Below the pieces are notes generated by a model. That model was given only the letters and a program-made list of their open reading frames with translations. It was not told the origin of the DNA and ran no database searches. Positions 57,953 to 64,000 of a DNA stretch of 64,000 nt are shown here, in pieces; position 1 is the first letter of the stretch, and the number at the start of each line of letters is the position of its first letter. This DNA comes from DATJPR01 sp963752915. GTDB lineage: Bacteria; Bacteroidota; Ignavibacteria; UBA10030; UBA6906. Both the position numbers and the translations under genes were made by a program. The stretch lies in assembly GCA_963752915.1 (NCBI GenBank), contig CAVVZZ010000010.1, positions 62,001 through 126,000 on the forward strand. The letters are read 5' to 3'.

Positions 57953-59047
57953 ATGGCCGCACACAAACTTCGCAGAATCGGAATACTCACTGGAGGAGGG
58001 GATTGTCCCGGACTGAACGCGGTGATCCGGAGCGTCGCAAAGCCCGCAATGGCGCATTTCGGCACCAAGGTTATCGGCATTCAGGACGGTTACGAAGGAT
58101 TTGTTGAGGGACGGGCACATGAGCTCACACCGATCGATGTCCTGGGAATTATCAACCAGGGTGGAACAATTCTTGGCACGTCAAACAAAGGTGACCCGTA
58201 CCATTTTCCCATGGGTGAACGCGGGAATATCCGCATCGTTGACGCCTCGGATCAGGTCCTCTCCCACTATCGGAACTGGCAGCTCGATTGCCTGATCGCC
58301 ATCGGTGGCGACGGGACGATGACCATCGCCAACAAGCTTTCGGAGATGGGAATGAACGTCATCGGGGTCCCCAAGACGATTGACAACGACCTTGATGCGA
58401 CCGACATCACCTTCGGGCACGACTCGGCCCGCGCAGTCGCAACGGAGGCGATCGATCGTCTGCAGACCACCGCCTCGGCGCACCATCGGGTCATCGTGGT
58501 GGAAACGATGGGACGTTATGCCGGCTGGATTGCCCTCGGCTCCGGCGTTGCCGGTGGCGCGGACATTATCCTGATTCCCGAAATTCCCTTCTCGTGGGAC
58601 AAGATCTTCGAATCGGTCCTCAAAAGGAGCAAGGGAGCGAAATTCAGCATCGTTTGCATCGCCGAAGGTGCCCGCCCGAAGGATGGCCAGATTTCCGTCA
58701 AGGAAATGGACATTAAACGGACCGATCCCGTCAGGCTCGGCGGTATCGGAGAATTGGTGGCGAAAAAGATCGAAGATGAAACCGGACTGGAAACCCGGGT
58801 GACGGTCCTCGGTCATGTTCAACGCGGAGGCAGCCCGACGCCGTACGACAGAATTCTCGCAACACGTTTTGGGACAGTCGCGCTGCAGGCGGCTTCGAAC
58901 GGTGAATTCGGCGTGATGACAAGCCTTCAGCGGGATCAGGTGTGCACGGTCCCATTGAAGGATGCGATCGGAAAGCAACGCGTCGTTCCGATGGATTCCC
59001 AGCTTCTCTTTGCGGCGCGAGCAGTCGGTACGTGCGTCGGAGACTGA
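57953..59047 (+). CDS. pfkA: 6-phosphofructokinase
   Basis: A 364-residue PFK with ILTGGGDCPGLNAVIRS at the N-terminus, IGGDGTMTIANKL (residues 118-130), GVPKTIDNDLDATDITFGHD (138-157) and VIVVETMGRYAGW. Gly at 121 (GGDGT) is the residue of ATP-dependent enzymes, whereas Lys141 (PKTIDND) is the residue of PPi-dependent ones. This mixed (group III) pattern is usually ATP-dependent. It phosphorylates fructose 6-phosphate in glycolysis. A rho-independent terminator follows at 59072-59120. Confidence 0.94.
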   Translation: MAAHKLRRIGILTGGGDCPGLNAVIRSVAKPAMAHFGTKVIGIQDGYEGFVEGRAHELTPIDVLGIINQGGTILGTSNKGDPYHFPMGERGNIRIVDASDQVLSHYRNWQLDCLIAIGGDGTMTIANKLSEMGMNVIGVPKTIDNDLDATDITFGHDSARAVATEAIDRLQTTASAHHRVIVVETMGRYAGWIALGSGVAGGADIILIPEIPFSWDKIFESVLKRSKGAKFSIVCIAEGARPKDGQISVKEMDIKRTDPVRLGGIGELVAKKIEDETGLETRVTVLGHVQRGGSPTPYDRILATRFGTVALQAASNGEFGVMTSLQRDQVCTVPLKDAIGKQRVVPMDSQLLFAARAVGTCVGD

Positions 59048-59071
59048 ACAACCCTGCCCGCTTTTGATCCT

Positions 59072-59120
59072 CGAACGCACCAGCGCGGCGACCTTCCTTC
59101 GGGCCGCCGCGTTCGTTTTT
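59072..59120 (+). terminator. rho-independent terminator after pfkA
   Basis: CGAACGC (59072-59078) pairs with GCGTTCG (59109-59115), and inside GCGGC (59085-59089) pairs with GCCGC (59103-59107). TTTTT (59116-59120) follows. It is 24 nt after the pfkA stop and before the convergent DNA glycosylase gene. Confidence 0.8.
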
Positions 59121-59131
59121 CGTGGGACCAG

Positions 59132-60040
59132 TTACAGGCGGAATTTCCCATCGTGCCAGTGTCGCACCATCTCCAGCCAGAACAACAAGCCCCGCCACTC
59201 GCCGTATTTCTGATAATGCCGCTCGATCACCCGGTCGTTCACTTTACGTCCCTTCTTGTGAAGCCGGTAAAACTGGCTTCGAACCCATGAGTCCAGGGCA
59301 AGAGAATCATGGCGGTAGAGAAGGCGGAGCATGTTTCCCACGGCATAGGGTCCCATGCCTTTGACCGAGCTGATTTCTTCGACCAGTTCCGGTGTTGCTT
59401 TGTCCGACGTTCGCCACGCTTCGGGATTCAGTTTTCCCGAGTCGACCTTGACCGCGAGTTCTTTGATGTACTGTGCACGGTAGCCGGTCTTGCACTTCTC
59501 CCTCAGGGTTTTCTCACTCATGGCCGCGAGTACGGCAGGGGAGGGGAAGGTGAAGCGGTTGCCGTCATCCGAGCGGCCGGCGTGGCGCGTAAGGTTCGTC
59601 ACCATGATCGTGGTCAGCGCCCAGGTGCAGTTGGTCGTGCAGATGATTTTGACGGCGTCTTCAAACGCAGTCGGGCAACGAAGCATTCTCCCGCCGCCGG
59701 ACTTCGGGACCCAACGGTACTCCGGGTAGCGCGACGCGATCCGGTAAAATGCATTGAGATCGAAATCTGATTCGAGACACGTGGCGACCGATGCGCGGAT
59801 CTCCCTTCTGTTCGCCGCGGAGAGAGGATGTTCGCAACGTGCGGTGATCACGACGGCGTCCGCGCCCTCCCGGAGGGTGCAGTTCACTATCGCACCATCG
59901 GCAAGGTCGAACGTGCGTGACAGTGTTTGCCGGTCGTGGTCGTAGGAGAACGGGGGGAGGGAACACCACCCATGGCTGAACACCGTGCGCCAGAAGTTGA
60001 AGTCGCGGGGAGTGCGGAGCGTGAGGGTTGCGGTGTGCAT
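59132..60040 (-). CDS. HhH-GPD DNA glycosylase (AlkA/OGG-like)
   Basis: A 302-residue DNA base-excision enzyme. The helix-hairpin-helix is VKGMGPYAVGNMLRLL and the catalytic Asp follows in SLALDSWVRSQF, the GPD signature. The N-terminal 100 residues form the TBP-like beta domain found in AlkA/OGG1-type glycosylases. It removes alkylated or oxidised purines. The [4Fe-4S] cluster of MutY/Nth is absent. The ATG at 60040 is 18 bp downstream of the rho gene stop in the same direction. Confidence 0.88.
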   Translation of the reverse strand: MHTATLTLRTPRDFNFWRTVFSHGWCSLPPFSYDHDRQTLSRTFDLADGAIVNCTLREGADAVVITARCEHPLSAANRREIRASVATCLESDFDLNAFYRIASRYPEYRWVPKSGGGRMLRCPTAFEDAVKIICTTNCTWALTTIMVTNLTRHAGRSDDGNRFTFPSPAVLAAMSEKTLREKCKTGYRAQYIKELAVKVDSGKLNPEAWRTSDKATPELVEEISSVKGMGPYAVGNMLRLLYRHDSLALDSWVRSQFYRLHKKGRKVNDRVIERHYQKYGEWRGLLFWLEMVRHWHDGKFRL

Positions 60041-60058
60041 GAAGGGTCTTGTCGATGG

Positions 60059-61147
60059 TCAGAATTTGCTCACCAGTTCCTCGTTCGTGGCATACTTCTC
60101 GGTCAGGCGGAGAGCGGCCAGAAGTGCGTCGCGCGGATTCATCCGGGCAAGCGAACGGCGCAAATTCTGATGCCGTCCCGCCTCTGCGCCGAAGAGCAAT
60201 TCTTCCCTCCGTGTGCCCGATAGCGAAAGGTTCATCGCAGGGAACAGCCGTTCCTCGGCGAGTTTCCGATCCAACACCAGTTCCATATTGCCCGTTCCCT
60301 TGAACTCCTGGAAGATGAGTTCGTCCATTCTTGAATTCGTTTCGATGAGCGCGGTCGCGATAATGGTCAGCGATCCCCCCCCCTCAAGTTTCCGGGCTGC
60401 GCCGAAGATCCGTTTCGGAATCTCCAATGCTCTGGCGTCGACGCCACCGGACATCGTCCTGCCGCTCCCCCGCTGGTGTATATTGAACGCGCGTCCGAGG
60501 CGGGTGAGAGAATCGAGAAGGAGAACAACATCCCGGCCGGTCTCGACTTTGCGTTTCGCGTATTCCAGGACGAGCTGCGCAAGCCGGACCTGGTTGCCTC
60601 TCTCCGTATCGCTTGAGCTTCCGAATACTTCGCCGCGAATCGCCCGCTTCATCTCCGTCAATTCCTCGGGACGCTCATCCACGAGAAGGACGATAAGGTC
60701 CACGTCGGTGTTGAACGTGCTGATCGCATGGGCGAGCTGCTGCAGCAGGATGGTTTTGCCCGCCTTCGGGGGAGAAACAATGAGCGCGCGCTGTCCTTTC
60801 CCGATCGGACAGAACAGACTGACGAGCCGCATCGACACGTCGCAGCCTGGGCCTTCGAGACGGAGGGATTCCTGGGGGGAGATAGGCTCATGGTTGCTCA
60901 GGTCGGCGAACTTCTTCCACGCCTCGGGGGCGATGCCATTGATGCGCGTGATGATTCGGACCTGCGGACCCTTGCCATGACGCTCTTCCGCTTCCCCTTC
61001 CACAAACACTCCTTCACGCAGCGTAAACCTGTCGATTAACGCCGATGAGACAAACGGATCGCCCGGTTTGCTGGGGATGGTCAGGGAACGCGTCCGCACA
61101 TGTCCGGTCCGTCCTCCCTCGAGCTCGAGAATTCCCTGGAATGTCAT
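60059..61147 (-). CDS. rho: transcription termination factor Rho, short form
   Basis: A 362-residue protein. It retains the primary RNA-binding (cold-shock-like) domain, from GILELEGGRTGHVRTRS to about residue 80, and the whole ATPase: Walker A PPKAGKT, Walker B and DERPEE, DSLTRLGRAFN, Q-loop GGVDARAL, R-loop KGTGNMEL, and LDRKLAEERLFPAMN. The N-terminal helical bundle of E. coli Rho (about 50 residues) is missing, and there is no large Bacteroidota-type N-terminal insertion. All catalytic elements are intact. Rho is a hexameric RNA helicase ending untranslated transcripts. A second, longer rho elsewhere in the genome is possible. Confidence 0.94.
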   Translation of the reverse strand: MTFQGILELEGGRTGHVRTRSLTIPSKPGDPFVSSALIDRFTLREGVFVEGEAEERHGKGPQVRIITRINGIAPEAWKKFADLSNHEPISPQESLRLEGPGCDVSMRLVSLFCPIGKGQRALIVSPPKAGKTILLQQLAHAISTFNTDVDLIVLLVDERPEELTEMKRAIRGEVFGSSSDTERGNQVRLAQLVLEYAKRKVETGRDVVLLLDSLTRLGRAFNIHQRGSGRTMSGGVDARALEIPKRIFGAARKLEGGGSLTIIATALIETNSRMDELIFQEFKGTGNMELVLDRKLAEERLFPAMNLSLSGTRREELLFGAEAGRHQNLRRSLARMNPRDALLAALRLTEKYATNEELVSKF

Positions 61148-61211
61148 CTCTGCCTGGTAGTGAATGCAAGTGTTACAATTATCGATCGATCCATGGATCG
61201 AAGCTCAATTA

Positions 61212-62606
61212 TCATTCTCCCCGGAACATGGGGTCCCAGGGCGGCAGCGTGGTTGCCTTCTGGTCGAGGACGGCAAGTACATCCTTCGGAAGGTATTTCC
61301 TGTTGATGACGGCAATCTGGACATATTTATCGAACCACCCGTCCGTCATCCGCAGATACCCCTTTTTCCCCGCCTTGTCTCCCCAGGAATTCTCCACGAG
61401 CCATTTCTTCGGCACTCCGCCGAGCGTATCGACCCCGGTCAGGACCATATTGTGGTTCGGGATGCTCTGGTACGTTTCGAAAAGCTCGGACCGGGACATC
61501 GAGAAATCCATGCCGTAGAGGGAGTTGAAGTCGTAGACGTTCGTTGCGAGCATTCCACTTTCGACATTAGCTTCCTTTCCGACATCGCAGCCGAACCAGA
61601 CCGGCTCGTTGTGGAGAATCGTCGTCAACGCCATGCTTTTCAGGACATCGAGCGGCACGTTGATGAAAAACATCGCCGGCCGGTCCTCGACCGCCTTGTC
61701 CAGCTCGATTTCAAACTTCGAATAGAAAGGGAGGGTGGGAATGGAATAGAGGGCGATATAGTCATCCAGGGTGATGTTGACGAACTGCTTGAAAAACTCC
61801 TGCGGTGTGTAGTCGCGGAGCGGGCTCATCGACTTGTCGGATTTCTCGTACCGCCAGGCAAAATGTTCCGGCGGAACGCCGAAATTGAGCGCGAGAATCT
61901 TGTAGACATCCTTCAACGCCTGCGTCCTCAGGTCGGCGATCTCCTGTTCGTTCTTCGCCGCGCGGATGCGTAGACCGTACTGACGAAGGCGAATGCCGAG
62001 AACGCGGTTCACCTGACCGGAATTCGAGGAGCTGAACGTTTCCGGCATGATGTCCTTCGGGACGAGGCCGTATTTCTTTATCAGTTCGATGAATCCGAGC
62101 CAGTTGCCCCCGTCCTGCACGGGTTCGCGGAAAAGGAACTCCATGGTGCGATCGGTGACCGGGCGATCCCGGAGACGGGTGACCGCTTCAAGATAGACGT
62201 TTGCCTTTTCCAGTTTGTCGTAGAAGAAGACGTAGTTTTCGGAAAACTCGATTTCGGAAACGCCCAGAGACTTCCTGGCAGCCGGTCGGAGAGTATTCAG
62301 GCCGGAAAACATCCAGCATCGTCCGCTCGATTTTTGATCGGTAACATTCTCGTCCGTGAGACGGTTGGAAAAATACTCATCGATGTGATTCACGCGGTCC
62401 CTGTTGAGCGCAAGCTTGGCACCGTCGTTCTGGGCGAGCGCGTTATACGCCGCATGGAAGGCGGCGTCGTCAGGGCAACTCGAGCGGAGTTCCTGGAGAA
62501 GGGAGGGTGATATTCCGCGGGCATTCGGCGCAGGCGCTTGACCGATGGCGGCACCCACACATGCGAAAATAAGAACGAACGTTGATAACATGCTGCGAAC
62601 CAGCAT
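61212..62606 (-). CDS. secreted bleomycin-hydrolase-type aminopeptidase (peptidase C1B)
   Basis: A 464-residue papain-fold peptidase. An N-terminal signal peptide (LSTFVLIFACVGAAIG) precedes the mature enzyme. The active-site Cys97 is in KSSGRCWMFSG, the His is in NHNMVLTGV (about 392) and the Asn is in VENSWGDKAG (about 412), all as in PepC/bleomycin hydrolase. These enzymes are usually cytoplasmic hexamers; the signal peptide makes this a periplasmic or secreted version, common in Bacteroidota. It removes N-terminal residues from peptides. The gene has AGGAGGAG ahead of the ATG. Confidence 0.92.
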   Translation of the reverse strand: MLVRSMLSTFVLIFACVGAAIGQAPAPNARGISPSLLQELRSSCPDDAAFHAAYNALAQNDGAKLALNRDRVNHIDEYFSNRLTDENVTDQKSSGRCWMFSGLNTLRPAARKSLGVSEIEFSENYVFFYDKLEKANVYLEAVTRLRDRPVTDRTMEFLFREPVQDGGNWLGFIELIKKYGLVPKDIMPETFSSSNSGQVNRVLGIRLRQYGLRIRAAKNEQEIADLRTQALKDVYKILALNFGVPPEHFAWRYEKSDKSMSPLRDYTPQEFFKQFVNITLDDYIALYSIPTLPFYSKFEIELDKAVEDRPAMFFINVPLDVLKSMALTTILHNEPVWFGCDVGKEANVESGMLATNVYDFNSLYGMDFSMSRSELFETYQSIPNHNMVLTGVDTLGGVPKKWLVENSWGDKAGKKGYLRMTDGWFDKYVQIAVINRKYLPKDVLAVLDQKATTLPPWDPMFRGE

Positions 62607-62638
62607 GATGTCCTCCTCCTGATGTCAATCTGAGCACA

Positions 62639-63139
62639 TTACGACGGGGCCTTCATACCCATTGCGGCCCATTGTTCACGTGACGGCCCATAGATGCCCG
62701 GCACCCGCAAGCCTGCCTGGCGCATGAGGACGGTCATTTGTGCACGATGGTGAATCTGGTGGAAGACGAGGGACGCGAGCGTCTGGCCTCGTTTCCATTT
62801 TTCGCCGTACATATCGTCTTCGATGAGCAGCGATGCGTCGGTCCACTTCGATCGGACGGTCACCAGGAGCTCTTCTGCAACTTTGTTGTACGCGTCGAAG
62901 ATTTCCTTTGCCTTGGCGGGAGGAGTGTGCTCGTCGCCCGGCATGGTGATGGACAATCCTGTTCTCGTCATCATTTCAGGAATCGTTATCACAATGTGCC
63001 AGGCCAGAATGCCGATCGTTCGACCGCCCGGCTCGACGGCCTGAGACAGACTCTTATCGGTGATGTGCTTGAGGATCTTCTGCGTGGATTCGAACTCGCT
63101 GGACCAGATGTGAATGAACTCATCAATTGTGCGGAACAT
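62639..63139 (-). CDS. DinB-family protein
   Basis: The start at ATG 63139 has TTGAGG 8 nt upstream, and a TTG at 63151 is less likely. The 166-residue four-helix-bundle protein has the DinB metal-binding histidines in WHIV (helix 2) and HQIHHRAQM (helix 4). DinB/YfiT proteins bind a divalent metal and act as thiol-dependent transferases; the substrate is not known (bacillithiol or similar in some phyla). It lies downstream of the RsbRD-like gene (48 bp), same direction. Confidence 0.88.
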   Translation of the reverse strand: MFRTIDEFIHIWSSEFESTQKILKHITDKSLSQAVEPGGRTIGILAWHIVITIPEMMTRTGLSITMPGDEHTPPAKAKEIFDAYNKVAEELLVTVRSKWTDASLLIEDDMYGEKWKRGQTLASLVFHQIHHRAQMTVLMRQAGLRVPGIYGPSREQWAAMGMKAPS

Positions 63140-63187
63140 GGAATGCCTCAATGGACGATGAACGCTGGAATGACGATCCCTCTCCCC

Positions 63188-63685
63188 CTAGTCATTCGGA
63201 TGGGGGAGATCTCCCGGAAACGTCTCGCTGCCGAATTCGGTCCCGCTGAACAGGGACTGCAGGTTGAAGTTTGCGGGGTTTCCCTTCATGGCGAGGGAGA
63301 CGTACTTCCTTGCAAGCGCGTCTTTCCCGGCGCCGAGGATCGTGCTGATCAGACCAAGGGCCTCCGCATACTCTCCGCTTGGAAGCTCGCGCAGGATATG
63401 TTGCCAGATCGATTCCTCAAGGACGTTGAACGCTGACTGGACTTCCCACAAGTCGTATCCGGCGCCGAATCGTTCCACTGCGATGGATTCCGCATGTGAG
63501 ACCATCGGCGTCAGATTTCGGTCCTTGATTCCCCGAACGATGAGCGTGAACAAGGCTTTCAGCCTCTGATGGACGTGTTCTGCTCCTGCCTGATCATAAT
63601 GACGCGCATGGACCTTTTGCATCGCCTCCATGGCGGAGGAGAGGATGCTCGGCCCTTGGTTGTGCAAAAGCTCGTGGAGTTGCAT
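63188..63685 (-). CDS. RsbRD-N-terminal-like regulatory protein
   Basis: ATG 63685 gives a 165-residue helical protein. HAESIAVERFGAGYDLWEVQ followed by SAFNVLEESIWQHI matches the N-terminal sensor domain of RsbRD-type stressosome proteins. The STAS domain normally found C-terminal to it is missing, so this is a stand-alone sensor or adaptor. No sigma-B regulator genes are adjacent. The stop codon TAG lies inside an inverted repeat TCTCCCCC/GGGGGAGA (63181-63188 with 63202-63209). Two palindromic repeats (63720-63768) sit immediately upstream of the start. Confidence 0.75.
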   Translation of the reverse strand: MQLHELLHNQGPSILSSAMEAMQKVHARHYDQAGAEHVHQRLKALFTLIVRGIKDRNLTPMVSHAESIAVERFGAGYDLWEVQSAFNVLEESIWQHILRELPSGEYAEALGLISTILGAGKDALARKYVSLAMKGNPANFNLQSLFSGTEFGSETFPGDLPHPND

Positions 63686-63719
63686 CGCGAGAGACCGGTG
63701 GTGAATGGACAGTGGATCC

Positions 63720-63768
63720 GTCCCGCCTTCGGCGGGACGAGACCTCGTCTCGAACGGAGTTCGAGACG
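63720..63768. repeat. two tandem REP-like palindromes
   Basis: GTCCCGCC (63720-63727) pairs with GGCGGGAC (63731-63738) around TTC. Then CGTCTCGAA (63746-63754) pairs with TTCGAGACG (63760-63768) around CGGAG. Two hairpins in a row of this size, between two minus-strand genes, resemble REP/BIME elements. Confidence 0.75.
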
Positions 63769-63795
63769 GGCAGGGAACAGGGAACAGTATCGTTC

Positions 63796-64000
63796 TCAAG
63801 GATCGGCGTTGCCGCCGAGGATCATCTGAATTTTCATAAACGTCGACCAGTTGCGCGTGGTTGCCTTCACGCCGAGGTGTTTTTCGATCACTGCGCTCGG
63901 ATCCAGGACGGACTGTCCGGTTCTTCGTCGAAGAATGACCGCGAACCTGCCGGACACAGCAGCGACCTTCACTTGCCAGGCATCTCCCGGCTTCTCGATG
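63796..64000 (-). CDS. DUF1697-like protein, C-terminal fragment (cut by window edge)
   Basis: Only the last 67 codons are in the window; the gene continues beyond position 64000. The reading frame on the minus strand gives AWQVKVAAVSGRFAVILRRR, then LDPSAVIEKHLGVKATTRNW followed by STFMKIQMILGG. This fits the C-terminal pattern of DUF1697 proteins (P-x-x-V-x-x-x-L-G-x-x-A-T-x-R-N-W-x-T). The stop TGA is at 63796-63798. DUF1697 has no assigned biochemical function. Confidence 0.65.
   Translation of the reverse strand, partial: IEKPGDAWQVKVAAVSGRFAVILRRRTGQSVLDPSAVIEKHLGVKATTRNWSTFMKIQMILGGNADP

Overview
The window (64 kb, GC-rich, roughly 55-60% by eye) looks like a chromosomal segment of a member of the Bacteroidota, most likely of the Ignavibacteria/Kryptonia-type lineages. 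Two secreted proteins end in a type IX secretion (Por) sorting domain with the NYPNPFNPTT signature typical of that group. There is a complete MoxR-DUF58-BatA-BatB-BatC-BatD-BatE operon, a DUF2723 membrane glycosyltransferase-like protein and a YkvM-type QueF. No phage, plasmid, transposase or CRISPR signal was seen. The assignment is inference from family content, not from a marker-gene tree.

Layout. 1-476: an 89-bp A/T-rich tandem repeat followed by tRNA-Gly(CCC). 477-8689: a GH18 glycosidase, a T9SS cargo protein, a tight operon of two HtrA-like proteases and a LuxR-type regulator, and a secreted glutaminase-like protein (DUF4965/5127/1793). 8861-12067: a large orphan PAS histidine kinase. 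12100-17631: envelope genes, including a DUF2279 protein, an outer-membrane barrel, two tandem PAP2 phosphatases and a lipoprotein. 17716-20647: pterin dehydratase, an unknown membrane protein, 6-phosphogluconolactonase and glucokinase. 20867-27174: a second T9SS cargo protein, two small proteins and the DUF2723 protein. 27482-35747: the Bat operon. 35918-42294: lipoate-protein ligase divergent from a complete pyruvate dehydrogenase complex (homodimeric E1, E2, E3). 42339-49211: stress and housekeeping genes (glutathione peroxidase, DksA-type zinc finger, GroES-like protein, class I aldolase, cold-shock protein, nitrilase, QueF, thioredoxin-like lipoprotein). 49301-54215: two very large TPR/coiled-coil proteins. 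54225-57815: a translationally overlapping four-gene minus-strand operon (CDP-alcohol phosphotransferase, HisC/CobD-type aminotransferase, LicC-type cytidylyltransferase, second CDP-alcohol phosphotransferase). 57953-64000: phosphofructokinase, DNA glycosylase, a short Rho, a secreted C1-type aminopeptidase, DinB and RsbRD-like proteins, and a truncated DUF1697 gene.

How it fits together. Central carbon metabolism is well represented (glucokinase, 6-phosphogluconolactonase, PFK, class I aldolase, PDH with its lipoylation enzyme). Envelope building is the second theme: T9SS cargo, a probable protein O-glycosyltransferase, PAP2 lipid phosphatases, the Bat system and the CDP-alcohol operon. The most interesting candidate system is that operon, whose gene content would fit a CDP-aminoalcohol (Kennedy-like) or other non-canonical phospholipid head-group pathway. 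Its cytidylyltransferase gene carries a one-base frameshift in the sequence as given.

A second theme is intergenic DNA made of short periodic words (AGTAGGACGT-, GTCCCCAA-, GACAATTGACA-, GGGGACAGGG- and CTCCCC-type repeats). They recur between unrelated genes, supply stop codons to at least three genes, and appear in frame inside one T9SS sorting domain.
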